A stretch of 35,381 nt of DNA from Bacteroidales bacterium (lineage in GTDB: Bacteria; Bacteroidota; Bacteroidia; Bacteroidales; ML635J-15). The stretch is taken from NCBI GenBank assembly GCA_028686735.1, contig JAQUBO010000017.1, positions 1-35,381 of the forward strand, given 5' to 3'. A program made the translations under genes and the position numbers. Each line of letters begins with the position of its first letter. Position 1 is the stretch's first letter. Under the pieces are notes generated by a model. That model ran no database searches. It was not told where the DNA came from and worked only from the letters and a program-made list of their open reading frames with translations. Shown here piece by piece: positions 10,386 to 19,084 of this stretch.

Positions 10386-11552
10386 ATGAATATTATATTG
10401 TCAGACAAAGGATTTTATAAACGTTTTTTACCTCTTTCTTACACTCGTTCAATTGCAGATTATAGAGTCGGAATACTTACTATCAAAGAAAAGTGGGAGA
10501 AACTTACAGAAGTAAAGCCTGGTATTATTACAGAAAAATATCTCCAAAACAAATACTCTTATTCAATTACTCCAAATTCGATACTTGTACAAGCAAATGT
10601 AATTCCCAATCACAACTTTATCAAAGCTCTTAAAAATCTTAACGACGCGGCACTAACAAAAGATGGTGAAATTATTGCCTATACTCTTACGAGCAAAAAT
10701 ATCGATATTATTCCCGAAAAGCATATTGAATACAATCAAGACTTAACAATAATACAATCAAATACAGATGTTTTTAGTCTTAATGGTCAGATGATTGCAG
10801 AAGACTATAATATAATTTGCTCTGGAAGGAAATCTGCCGAACTTTCTCCAACAAATACAGTATTTGGAAAGCATCCAATTTTTGTTGAAGACGGTTGCTT
10901 TGTTGAATGTACCACAATAAACACCACAGAAGGTCCTGTATATATTGGAAAAAATTCTAAAATCATGGAAGGGTCAAATATTAGAGGTCCATTTGCAATA
11001 TGTGAAAATTCCGAGATTAAAATGGGAGCAAAAATATATGGATCAACTACAATTGGACCAGATTGTAAAGTTGGTGGAGAAATAAATAATTCAGTGTTTT
11101 TTGCATTTTCAAATAAAGCTCACGATGGATTTTTGGGCAATGCAGTAATTGGTGAATGGTGCAATATTGGGGCAGATAGTAACAATTCAAATCTCAAAAA
11201 CAATTATGCTATTGTTAAACTTTGGGATTACGAAAGCGGAAGATTTAAAAATACAGGACTTCAATTTTGTGGTTTAATAATGGGGGATCATTCCAAATGT
11301 GGTATAAATACAATGTTTAATACTGGAACAGTAATTGGATTTTCGGCAAATATTTTTGGAAGCGGATTCCCTCGTAATTTTATCCCCTCGTTTTCGTGGG
11401 GCGGATATGCCGGATTAAGCGAATACAATCTTAAAACAGCTTTTGATGTTATGCAAAAAGTTATGATGCGAAGAAATATAGAACTTACCCAAACAGACAA
11501 AGACATTTACGAACACATATTTAAGCAAACAGCGAGTTATCGTAAATTTTAA
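10386..11552 (+). CDS. GlmU-family sugar nucleotidyltransferase with left-handed beta-helix
   Basis: A 388-residue protein of the GlmU family seen in Bacteroidota. The N-terminal part (MNIILSDKGFYKRFLPLSYT...RVGILTIKEKW) matches the NTP_transf_4 type domain. The C-terminal half (about residue 165 onward) is built of hexapeptide repeats of a left-handed beta-helix (GPVYIGKNSKIMEGSNIRGP, MGAKIYGSTTIGPDCKVGGE, NAVIGEWCNIGADS). Later come GLIMGDHSKCGINTMFNTGT and FIPSFSWGG, as in acyltransferase domains of UDP-GlcNAc synthesis enzymes. The likely role is amino-sugar or sugar-nucleotide synthesis for envelope precursors. The N-terminal domain lacks an obvious classical GxGTR(M) pyrophosphorylase loop, so catalytic identity is uncertain. 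It is a single gene with its own start signal. Confidence 0.8.
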   Translation: MNIILSDKGFYKRFLPLSYTRSIADYRVGILTIKEKWEKLTEVKPGIITEKYLQNKYSYSITPNSILVQANVIPNHNFIKALKNLNDAALTKDGEIIAYTLTSKNIDIIPEKHIEYNQDLTIIQSNTDVFSLNGQMIAEDYNIICSGRKSAELSPTNTVFGKHPIFVEDGCFVECTTINTTEGPVYIGKNSKIMEGSNIRGPFAICENSEIKMGAKIYGSTTIGPDCKVGGEINNSVFFAFSNKAHDGFLGNAVIGEWCNIGADSNNSNLKNNYAIVKLWDYESGRFKNTGLQFCGLIMGDHSKCGINTMFNTGTVIGFSANIFGSGFPRNFIPSFSWGGYAGLSEYNLKTAFDVMQKVMMRRNIELTQTDKDIYEHIFKQTASYRKF

Positions 11553-11679
11553 ACATTTGTACTAAATAAGTGTTTAAGTATTGCTAGCGAGAAACAAACT
11601 TTAAGTAAACAGTCTCTAATAATATGACTTTCAAAACTACTTAAGGTAATTATCGAGTTTTCTTGCAAACACAAAAGTC

Positions 11680-11698
11680 TTGGCATAAGTATTGCCAA
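11680..11698. promoter_or_regulatory. 19-bp dyad upstream of lon
   Basis: TTGGCA-taagtat-TGCCAA is a perfect 6-bp inverted repeat with a 7-bp spacer, 51 bp before the lon ATG. Position and symmetry suit a transcription-factor operator, but it matches no operator I know (it is not CIRCE). The rest of 11553-11749 shows no clear TAnnTTTG promoter. Confidence 0.35.
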
Positions 11699-11749
11699 TA
11701 CATTATAAATATTTTTATAAACAATTTAATGCCATTTTGACATAAAACT

Positions 11750-14206
11750 ATGGGACAAATAAAAAATAACGATTTATTTAACATGATACACGGGAATGAT
11801 GAGCAAGACTCTGATATTATTCCAATAGTAACCAATATTTTTAACGACGACGAAAAAGACTTAAAAGTATATCCCAATGATATACCAATATTACCATTAA
11901 GAAACACTGTATTATTTCCAGGCGTTGTTATTCCTCTTACAATAGGACGTGAAGGCTCCTTTAATCTTATTAGAAGCATCCAAAACAACAGCAAGTTGTT
12001 TGGAGCTGTTTCACAAAAAGAAGCCGAAGTCGAAGAGCCAACACCCTCAGACATAAATGAGATTGGAACAATTGCAGAAATATTGAAAGTTATCGAAATG
12101 CCAGATAACACAATATCAGTAATAATTCAAGGAAAAAGACGTTTCAAAATCGAAGAAATAACACAAACAGAGCCTTTTTACAAAGCTAAAGTAAATTATA
12201 TACCTGAAAATAAACAACACGAAAACGATAAGAATTTTCAGGCAATTGTATCTTCATTAAAAGATTTATCTTTAAAAATTGTAAAACTTAGTGCTACAAT
12301 CCCTCACGAAGTATCATTTGCAATAAAAAATATTGATAATTCATTTTTCTTAATCAATTTTATCTGTTCAAATAGCGATATTCTTCCAGCAGACAAGCAA
12401 AAACTACTAGAAATAGGAGACATAAGTGAACGAGCCGTCAAATTATTAGAATATCTGTCAAACCAAGTTCAAATGCTTAAATTAAAGAATGATATTCAAA
12501 TTAAAGTAAAAAAAGAACTTGATAAACAACAAAAAGAGTACTTGTTGCATCAACAAATGAAAACTATTCAACAAGAACTTGGTGGAGGTCCAGCAGAACA
12601 AGAGAAAAAAGAGCTTAAAGAACGTGCATCAAAGAAAAAATGGACAAAAGAAATATCATCGCATTTTGATAAAGAACTTAAGAAACTCGATCACTTAAAC
12701 CCTGCATCGGCAGAGTTTTCGGTTCAAATTAATTATTTACACACAATGCTTGATTTACCATGGAGCGAATACACAAAAGATAACTTTAATTTAAAGAGAG
12801 CTAAAAAAATTCTTAATGAAGACCATTATGGCTTAGATAAAGTTAAAGACCGAATATTAGAACATCTCGCTGTGTTAAAGCTAAAAGGAGACCTCAAATC
12901 ACCTATTTTATGTTTATACGGACCTCCGGGGGTTGGTAAAACATCATTAGGAAAAAGTATTGCAAGAGCTTTAGATAGAAAGTATGTCAGAATGTCACTT
13001 GGTGGTGTGCATGACGAATCTGAAATTAGAGGACATAGAAAAACCTATATTGGAGCTATGCCCGGACGAATTTTGCAAAATATTAGAAAAGCAAAGTCTT
13101 CTAATCCAGTTTTTGTTCTTGATGAAATAGATAAAGTTGGTAACGATTTTAGAGGAGACCCCTCATCAGCACTGCTTGAAGTACTAGATCCAGAACAAAA
13201 CACAGCTTTTCATGATAATTTTCTCGAAGTAGAATACGACTTATCAAAAGTTATGTTTATTGCTACAGCCAATACAATCACTAGCATAAACCCTGCACTT
13301 CGAGATCGTATGGAGCTTATTGATGTTAGTGGTTATATAGTTGAGGAGAAACTTCAAATTGCAAAAAGACATCTTATACCAAAGCAATTTGATAATCATG
13401 GAATAAATAACACTAACATAAAAATTGAAGATAAAGCAATAGTTGAAATTATTGAAGGATATACTCGTGAGTCTGGTGTTAGAGGATTAGATAAAAACAT
13501 TGCCAAACTTTCGCGTCGAATTGCGAAAAAAATAGGACTTAAAGAAGCCCTCCCCGAAACAATTAGCGAAGAGCAAATATATGAATATCTAGGAGTTGCT
13601 CAATTTCAAAAAGAAAAACATATAGACGAAGATATTGCAGGCGTTGTTACAGGATTAGCATGGACTGCAGTTGGAGGTGAAATTCTTTATGTCGAAACTA
13701 GCCTATCAAAAGGTAAAGGTAATTTAACAATTACTGGTAATTTAGGTGATGTAATGAAAGAGTCTGCAAGTATTGCACTCGAATATATTAAATCAAATTC
13801 TGATTACCTCAAAATAGATAATAAAATATTTGAATCATGGAATATTCACCTACACGTACCTGAAGGAGCAATTCCTAAAGACGGACCATCAGCAGGTATT
13901 ACTATGGCAACAGCATTAGCTTCGGCATACACGCAGCGTAAGGTTAAGAAAAACATCGCAATGACAGGTGAAATTACACTACGAGGAAAGGTATTGCCAG
14001 TAGGTGGAATTAAAGAAAAAATACTAGCCGCTAAACGTGCAGGTATAAACGAAATAATACTATCCGAAGATAATAAAAAGGATATCGCAGAAATAAAAAA
14101 CATCTACATTAAAGGCGTAAAATTTAATTATGTTTCAACAATAAAAGACGTGCTTGATATTGCTTTATTAAAACAAAAAGTAAAAGACGCAAAAAAGCTT
14201 GATTAA
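11750..14206 (+). CDS. lon: ATP-dependent protease Lon
   Basis: An 818-residue cytoplasmic AAA+ serine protease that degrades misfolded and regulatory proteins. The N-terminal substrate-binding domain begins at [20 protein letters not shown]. The Walker A motif GPPGVGKT is at 391-398 and Walker B FVLDEID near 455-461. The protease domain has the Ser-Lys dyad: Ser714 in KDGPSAGIT and Lys757 in GGIKEKIL, spaced 43 residues apart as in E. coli Lon. A 40-residue acidic N-terminal extension ([17 protein letters not shown]) precedes the conserved domain and is common in this phylum. It is a single gene; heat-shock control would be expected but no known operator is seen. Followed by a 617-bp non-coding repeat region. 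Confidence 0.97.
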   Translation: MGQIKNNDLFNMIHGNDEQDSDIIPIVTNIFNDDEKDLKVYPNDIPILPLRNTVLFPGVVIPLTIGREGSFNLIRSIQNNSKLFGAVSQKEAEVEEPTPSDINEIGTIAEILKVIEMPDNTISVIIQGKRRFKIEEITQTEPFYKAKVNYIPENKQHENDKNFQAIVSSLKDLSLKIVKLSATIPHEVSFAIKNIDNSFFLINFICSNSDILPADKQKLLEIGDISERAVKLLEYLSNQVQMLKLKNDIQIKVKKELDKQQKEYLLHQQMKTIQQELGGGPAEQEKKELKERASKKKWTKEISSHFDKELKKLDHLNPASAEFSVQINYLHTMLDLPWSEYTKDNFNLKRAKKILNEDHYGLDKVKDRILEHLAVLKLKGDLKSPILCLYGPPGVGKTSLGKSIARALDRKYVRMSLGGVHDESEIRGHRKTYIGAMPGRILQNIRKAKSSNPVFVLDEIDKVGNDFRGDPSSALLEVLDPEQNTAFHDNFLEVEYDLSKVMFIATANTITSINPALRDRMELIDVSGYIVEEKLQIAKRHLIPKQFDNHGINNTNIKIEDKAIVEIIEGYTRESGVRGLDKNIAKLSRRIAKKIGLKEALPETISEEQIYEYLGVAQFQKEKHIDEDIAGVVTGLAWTAVGGEILYVETSLSKGKGNLTITGNLGDVMKESASIALEYIKSNSDYLKIDNKIFESWNIHLHVPEGAIPKDGPSAGITMATALASAYTQRKVKKNIAMTGEITLRGKVLPVGGIKEKILAAKRAGINEIILSEDNKKDIAEIKNIYIKGVKFNYVSTIKDVLDIALLKQKVKDAKKLD

Positions 14207-14307
14207 TTGGGATCGTTAATTTTGAGAGCTTTTAACCTAAGGATGATTATCTGCTACTTGCACTTTTTTGACGTATTCAATTAATTTCCTTTTTATTTGT
14301 TTATTCA

Positions 14308-14386
14308 TTAACGTTTATATTACCTTCAATTTACTGACAGAAATAGAATTGGATTTTTATTCGGCAACGTAAAGTCAAAATTCTAC
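14308..14386 (+). repeat. diverged copy of the short repeat also found at 24501-24583
   Basis: Shares AACGTTTAyATTrCC, CAGAAATA and a closing CAAAATTCTAC with 24501-24583. Its terminal inverted repeat is decayed here (cgtttatattacc against ggcaacgtaaag) but well kept in the other copy. The MITE at 14387 is inserted directly after CAAAATTCTAC. Confidence 0.6.
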
Positions 14387-14675
14387 CCCGCATTATTACT
14401 TTCAGTGAGGGCTAAAGCCGTTCATCGCATTATTCTTGGTTGGTTTATAATGAGTTGTTAGTCAGGGGCTTGACAAGATGTTTGTGGTTTTATTATTAGT
14501 CAAATTTTGAGAAAGCTTACAATTATCTTTGTGCATCTGCTTCGTTGCGAAACTCTTGAACCTTTAGCTCACGAACACCTATAAATATAAAAAAAAATGT
14601 GAGTAAATATAAGGATATATCTGCAAGTTTCGACGCCTACCAGCTACACAAAGCTAATCGTATGAATAATGCGGG
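14387..14675 (-). mobile_element. MITE-like element, copy A (289 bp)
   Basis: Begins CCCGCATTATTAC and ends TAATGCGGG. It is flanked by an exact 4-bp direct repeat CTAC (14383-14386 and 14676-14679), consistent with target duplication. Read in reverse it is collinear with 16502-16826: shared blocks are at 14387-14424 (GTGAGGGCTAAAGCCGTTCA), 14520-14574 (TTGTGCATCT...CCTTTAGCTCACGA) and 14643-14665 (CTACACAAAGCTAATCG). About 21 bp of one terminal repeat is missing compared with copy B. It has no coding capacity, so movement would need a transposase from elsewhere. Confidence 0.75.
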
Positions 14676-14790
14676 CTACTATAAGTTTGAGACGAATCTA
14701 TAAATCTGCGGATTGCGGAATTGGGAATAGATTAGGAGTTCTGAAATTTAACATCACTTTAATTTTATTTAAGTTTTGTAAAAAATTTTA

Positions 14791-14798
14791 TACATTTG
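14791..14798 (+). promoter_or_regulatory. -7 box for pabB-pabC
   Basis: TACATTTG matches TAnnTTTG, 25 nt before the pabB ATG. No properly spaced TTTG -33 element is seen (the nearest TTTG at 14775 is too close). It lies to the right of MITE copy A, so the promoter is not inside the element. Confidence 0.45.
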
Positions 14799-14823
14799 CT
14801 CCCGCTTAACACTAACCTACACT

Positions 14824-15801
14824 ATGAAGTTTATCGACACGGAACAAGTTCGCAAGCAAATTAATAAAGCTTCATCGCAACAAACTCCTTTCTTTTTTGC
14901 CATCAACTACGAAATGTCTGAAGGACTATTTATAGACAATCCACTGAACCAAAGCGAAGCACTTTTTCACTTCAAGGGTATTGCTAACAAATCATCGAAA
15001 CAGGCAGTTCGCCAGAACATAGAATTAACGGTTTACCCAATTGCAAAAGAAGAATATCGTTTAATGTTTGAATTAGCTCAACAAGGTTTAAAAAGCGGCG
15101 AGATTAATGTAATTAATCTTACTGCCCGCACACCAATAAGTACAAATATCAATTGTAGTGAAATGTTTTTTCGTAGTCAGTCGCCATATCGTATTTATGT
15201 TCCAGGCAAATTTATATGTTTTTCGCCAGAGCGTTTCGTTAAAATAGAAAACGGCATAATATCCTCAAATCCAATGAAAGGGACCATTGATGCATCAATA
15301 CCAAATGCAGAACAGGTTGTTTTACACGATTCTAAAGAAATAGCAGAACATACTGCCACGGTACAATTAGTTTCCGAAGAACTTAGCTCTGTCGCTCATA
15401 ATGTAGGTATCAAACGATTTAGATATATCGATCAAATTGAATCGCAAAACAGAACGCTGCTTCAGGTTAGTTCAGAAATTGTTGGGAAATTACCAAATGA
15501 CTATATGTCCCGAATGGGGGATATAATATTTTCACTTTTGCCTGCTGCATCAATCACTGGCTCGCCCAAAACTAAGACAATAGAGTACATAAGTTTGGCA
15601 GAGGTACAGCCAAGAGGTTATTACTGTGGAATTGCTGGATATTTTGATGGCAAAACACTAGATACTACTGTACTTATAAGATTTATAGAAATAGACGGTA
15701 AAAACATGTTCTTTAGAAGCGGAGGAGGTGTAACAATTGACAGCATTTGCGAAAAAGAATATCAAGAAGTTTTAGATAAGATATATCTCCCTATTATATG
15801 A
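14824..15801 (+). CDS. pabB: aminodeoxychorismate synthase component I (chorismate-binding enzyme)
   Basis: A 325-residue chorismate-utilising enzyme of the PabB/TrpE fold that makes 4-amino-4-deoxychorismate for folate synthesis. It is a compact form lacking the long N-terminal domain of E. coli PabB. Family landmarks in order are FSPERFVKIENGIISSNPMKGT, KEIAEHTATVQLVSEELS (the region usually EHxMIVDLxRNDL, more diverged here), VSSEIVGKL, PAASITGSPKTKT (S243-K249), PRGYYCGIAGYF, and FRSGGGVTIDSICEKEYQEVLDK. It overlaps pabC by 4 nt (ATGA), so the two are translationally coupled. The glutamine amidotransferase partner PabA is not in the window. Isochorismate or anthranilate synthase is the main alternative, but pabC next door favours PabB. 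Confidence 0.87.
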   Translation: MKFIDTEQVRKQINKASSQQTPFFFAINYEMSEGLFIDNPLNQSEALFHFKGIANKSSKQAVRQNIELTVYPIAKEEYRLMFELAQQGLKSGEINVINLTARTPISTNINCSEMFFRSQSPYRIYVPGKFICFSPERFVKIENGIISSNPMKGTIDASIPNAEQVVLHDSKEIAEHTATVQLVSEELSSVAHNVGIKRFRYIDQIESQNRTLLQVSSEIVGKLPNDYMSRMGDIIFSLLPAASITGSPKTKTIEYISLAEVQPRGYYCGIAGYFDGKTLDTTVLIRFIEIDGKNMFFRSGGGVTIDSICEKEYQEVLDKIYLPII

Positions 15802-16400
15802 CAGAGCCTATTTTTGTAGAAGTACTAAAGGTAAAAAATGGAACATTTATTGACATTCAAGATCAGCTTGAACGAATTTATCGAACTACATTGCATTTTT
15901 TCTCTAAACCATTAATTGTTAACTTGACAAACAACATTATTCCTATTGATTTGCGGAATAAGTTAGTAAAGTGTAGAATTGTGTATGCCAAAGAAATTAT
16001 TTCTATACATTTTGAAACGTATAAATTACGAAATATCCAAAGCTTGGCCTTAGTAGAGCACAACACTATTGAATACAGCTATAAATACAAAAATCGTGAT
16101 AAAATCAATGAATTATTAAGACAACACAATGAGTGTGATGATATTTTAATAGTGAAGAACTCCCTTGTTACAGATACCTCTTATTCAAATGTCGTTTTTA
16201 AAGATATTGATGGCAAACTTTACACTCCGGCGAGTACTCTATTGGCTGGGACAAAACGACAAAAATTATTGGATACAGGCATTATTTATAAAAAAGAAAT
16301 AAGGATTAATGACATTAAATCTTATGAGGGAGTTTATCTGATAAACGCGATGATAGATATTGAGGACAATGTATTTGTAAACATTGATAATATCAGATAA
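15798..16400 (+). CDS. pabC: aminodeoxychorismate lyase-like, class IV aminotransferase fold
   Basis: A 200-residue PLP enzyme of the class IV aminotransferase fold. It probably releases pyruvate from aminodeoxychorismate to give p-aminobenzoate. The Y-x-Y-K motif near 93-98 (YSYKYKNR) holds the candidate PLP lysine (K96). TDTSYSNVVFKDIDGKLYTP and ASTLLAGTKRQKLLD match the conserved cofactor-binding and TPxxxxLxGTxR motifs. It is shorter than E. coli PabC (about 270 residues) but such compact forms accompany compact PabB in this phylum. Its ATG overlaps the pabB stop. Assignment rests on motifs and on the operon. Confidence 0.82.
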   Translation: MTEPIFVEVLKVKNGTFIDIQDQLERIYRTTLHFFSKPLIVNLTNNIIPIDLRNKLVKCRIVYAKEIISIHFETYKLRNIQSLALVEHNTIEYSYKYKNRDKINELLRQHNECDDILIVKNSLVTDTSYSNVVFKDIDGKLYTPASTLLAGTKRQKLLDTGIIYKKEIRINDIKSYEGVYLINAMIDIEDNVFVNIDNIR

Positions 16401-16501
16401 AATTTAATTAGTGTCTGCAAACAAGTATGCTTCACACGACGAAAAACAAAGTTCAACAATCTTTTTTACTAAGCCTAACAAAGAACGTAAAAATCGAATA
16501 A

Positions 16502-16826
16502 CCCGCATTATTACTTCGTGAAGGCTTCGCCGTTCATGCGATTAGCTTTGTGTAGATACACCTGTGCTGATCCGTTAGCTAACGGAGAAGTAAGGCGCCT
16601 AACTTTGCAGTTATACAAATGTATTTACTCCCTTTGGTCGTGAGCTAAAGGTTCAATAAGTTAGCAACGCAGTAGATGCACAAAGACAATTGCAAGCAGC
16701 ACTAAAATTTGGGTGCATTAATGACTTTTGATAAACAATATAAATGTTTGACAATCTGACATTTACTAACATATTCTACAAAAAACGGTGAACGGCTTTA
16801 GCCCTCACCGAAGGTAATAATGCGGG
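16502..16826 (+). mobile_element. MITE-like element, copy B (325 bp)
   Basis: Both ends carry an imperfect terminal inverted repeat of about 36 bp. Left: CCCGCATTATTAC then TTCGTGAAGGCTTCGCCGTT. Right (reverse complement): CCCGCATTATTAC then CTTCGGTGAGGGCTAAAGCC. The outermost 13 bp are identical. The element is flanked by the 4-bp direct repeat ATAA (16498-16501 and 16827-16830). It is the most complete copy and lies in inverted orientation to copy A, with pabB-pabC between them. No reading frame of note inside. Confidence 0.78.
16571..16586. repeat. perfect 16-bp palindrome inside MITE copy B
   Basis: TCCGTTAGCTAACGGA is its own reverse complement. It is not found in copy A, where the corresponding segment is shorter. 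Confidence 0.6.
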
Positions 16827-17073
16827 ATAAATGCAATATCTTATAAGTATTGATAAATTAATAGCTGATTTTATAAAATAAAAAACACTTATATATAGTG
16901 TCCGCAAAAAAACTATATAACTTCTCAATCTTTTAGGTAATTTAATGTTTCAAGCGAAAAATAGTAATGAAATTACAGTGAATCTAGGTAGTTTTTTAAA
17001 TGGGTTTTTTAATCAAAATAGAAGGATCTGAATACAATAATATTATACAAAAAATAGTCGTTGAGTAGTAAAT

Positions 17074-17236
17074 CCCGTATTATTCTTTTTAGTTTGATTT
17101 GTAAGTTCTACAATTAATAACAAAACAAAGACCAAATAAATTTGGGTGCGGAGAGCACCCAAATTTGCTTACTATAAATAGATTGCCGTCACACTTAAGA
17201 GTAAGCTTTATACCACACAGAAAGTAATAGTGTGGG
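17074..17236. mobile_element. decayed third MITE copy (about 163 bp)
   Basis: The left end CCCGTATTATTC resembles the MITE tip. The right end, read in reverse, is CCC(A)CACTATTACTTTCTGTGTGG followed by TATAAAGC, matching the copy A tip (CCCGCATTATTACTTTCAGTGAGG then GCTAAAGC) at most positions. No target duplication is visible. The middle is replaced by a strong hairpin. Confidence 0.45.
17138..17166. repeat. 12-bp perfect hairpin
   Basis: AAATTTGGGTGC-ggaga-GCACCCAAATTT: 12-bp arms, 5-nt loop, no T-tract, so it is not a classical terminator although it lies between convergent genes. The same 12-mer arm occurs once more in MITE copy B at 16705-16716. Confidence 0.7.
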
Positions 17237-17350
17237 TTATATTACTCAAACACATTAATATGAAAAATGGTTGCATATTTAATCATTAATGTTTAGTAAA
17301 ATATTTGTTTAATTAGGTTAGAGCAAAATCTTAAATTTAAATAATATGGG

Positions 17351-19084
17351 TTAAAACTTAATTAGTTTTTTTATCACAACGTCATTATCAGTCTCAATTT
17401 TTAAAGTAAACAATCCGTTAGAATAGCTTGACATATCAATATACTCAGATGCTCGTTTTGATGTAAAAGATTTCAATAATTTCCCATCAGAACTAATTAG
17501 TGATATAACAGTACTTTTAGACCTTAGATTAGTCAAATTGATAAATTCAGTGCATGGGTTTGGCGAAATATTAATCTCACTATCACAATCTATATAATTT
17601 AATCCGCTAATGTTTATGCCTCCAATATTAAAATTATTTTGAATGCTTTCTGGCGAGTTTTCAGATAATTCTATCATAATTTCATCACTATTTAAGCCAG
17701 CTTTTTCGACAGATACATAATAAATTCCATACTCAAGATTTTGAAAACTATATTTACCCGTCTCGGAGCTTAAACAAAAATCTAATACCTGATGCTGTTG
17801 ATTTTTTAAAAGTACAACAATATTTGCAGCCAATCCTTGTTGAGGGTTAACTGTCTCAATCCATGATGTAGCAAAAACATCTTGCTCATAAGCCGAAAGA
17901 TCGTCGTATAGAACTGTGCCAGAGATTGTACCCAAATTATAATATATATCGTTATACGAATAAAGCTGAGTATTATAAACGGTATCTACAAATAAATTTA
18001 TCATACTGTTATCTTGCCACAAAACAGCATTATCAGAGTATGTAGGCAAATATTTTGGGAAATAAGTCTCATCAGTCTCAAAATGTGGTATCAAATGCGT
18101 AATATACATATTTTCCTTTAACAAATGCTCAAAAACATAATGCCCTTCGCTAATAATAGAATAATCTATTGCAGTAAACACATTATTTTCGACCTTATAT
18201 AAAACTGCTATTCCATCTGGCAGCTGGCTCTCTCCAGCAGTAACATTCCCATGCAAATTAGATGTCGAGGGGTAAGTTTGTCCAACTGTTAATTCTTTAC
18301 AAAACAAATCCTCACAACCATATTGTGTATGCATCTCGAGACAAACATTATATGTCCCAGATTCACTATAAACATGAAGAGGATTATATCCGTAACTATA
18401 GCTTTCGTCTCCAAAATCCCAATAATAAAAATCAGCTAAACCTTGTGAGTTATTTATAAAACGATATGCACCATCTAAAAAAGAAAAAGAAGAGGAATCT
18501 ATTGTAAAAGCAGCATCACAATCATTATCATAACCAATTGTAACACAATTAACGCCATAGCATTGTTCTCCGTTAGTTAGAGTAACACAATACGTTCCAG
18601 GCTCTAAATTATGTATTGTTTCTCCTACCATACCATTACTCCAATAAGCATAATAGCAGCATGGCACGTCTGAGAAGGCATAAACATAAGCTTGCCCATT
18701 ATTGTAATTCGGAGCACTTGCATTTTGTGTTTCAAATAATATTTGGAGTTCACAATAAGGCGAAGTCGGTGGAATACCAACATACACTTTTCGTAACTTA
18801 TAATCATAACACAAATCAGAACTTATCATACTAAGACTTACCGTATATATTCCTGGAATACTATATTCATGACTAGGATTTTTTTCAGCACTTGTTTCTC
18901 CATCTCCAAAATCCCAATAGTAGTGAGTTGTTCCCTGACTTTCGGTTGATGATAAATTAACAAAATTTATTACCATTCCTTCTTCTGGATTTTCAAAATT
19001 AAAATCGGCTTCACAAACCGCCAATAATTTAATAGATATGCCAAATATCAATATTAAAACAATATTTATTTTTACAATACTCAT
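17351..19084 (-). CDS. T9SS-secreted protein with two PKD domains and a type A sorting domain
   Basis: A 577-residue exported protein. The signal peptide is at about 1-22 (KINIVLILIFGISIKLLAV). PKD domain 1 is at about 25-103 (HYYWDFGDGETSAEKNPSHEY, GIYTVSLSM) and PKD domain 2 at about 188-270 (YYWDFGDESYSYGYNPLHVY). Two carboxypeptidase-regulatory / SdrD-like beta domains follow (NLHGNVTAGESQLPDGIAVLY and GTISGTVLYDD to YGIYYVSVEKAGL). The T9SS type A sorting domain occupies the last ~75 residues (INISPNPCTEFINLTN, ISSDGKLLKSF, YSNGLFTLKIETD, KKLIKF). It is therefore predicted to be delivered to the cell surface. Its start overlaps the stop of the putative anti-sigma gene by 1 nt (TAATG), so it is the third gene of the sigma-factor operon. 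Binding target unknown. Confidence 0.85.
   Translation of the reverse strand: MSIVKINIVLILIFGISIKLLAVCEADFNFENPEEGMVINFVNLSSTESQGTTHYYWDFGDGETSAEKNPSHEYSIPGIYTVSLSMISSDLCYDYKLRKVYVGIPPTSPYCELQILFETQNASAPNYNNGQAYVYAFSDVPCCYYAYWSNGMVGETIHNLEPGTYCVTLTNGEQCYGVNCVTIGYDNDCDAAFTIDSSSFSFLDGAYRFINNSQGLADFYYWDFGDESYSYGYNPLHVYSESGTYNVCLEMHTQYGCEDLFCKELTVGQTYPSTSNLHGNVTAGESQLPDGIAVLYKVENNVFTAIDYSIISEGHYVFEHLLKENMYITHLIPHFETDETYFPKYLPTYSDNAVLWQDNSMINLFVDTVYNTQLYSYNDIYYNLGTISGTVLYDDLSAYEQDVFATSWIETVNPQQGLAANIVVLLKNQQHQVLDFCLSSETGKYSFQNLEYGIYYVSVEKAGLNSDEIMIELSENSPESIQNNFNIGGINISGLNYIDCDSEINISPNPCTEFINLTNLRSKSTVISLISSDGKLLKSFTSKRASEYIDMSSYSNGLFTLKIETDNDVVIKKLIKF

Larger units (their letters stand above)
14207..14823. 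other. intergenic repeat region lon-pabB
   Basis: 617 bp with no convincing gene. It holds a diverged copy of a short repeat (about 14308-14386), a 289-bp MITE inserted at its right edge (14387-14675), and the pabB leader with a -7 box. No RNA gene recognised. Confidence 0.7.
16401..17350. other. intergenic repeat region between pabC and the PKD gene
   Basis: 950 bp between convergent genes without a plausible gene. It contains MITE copy B (16502-16826), a decayed third copy (about 17074-17236), a 16-bp perfect palindrome and a 12-bp-stem hairpin. No tRNA or known RNA is recognised. Confidence 0.7.
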
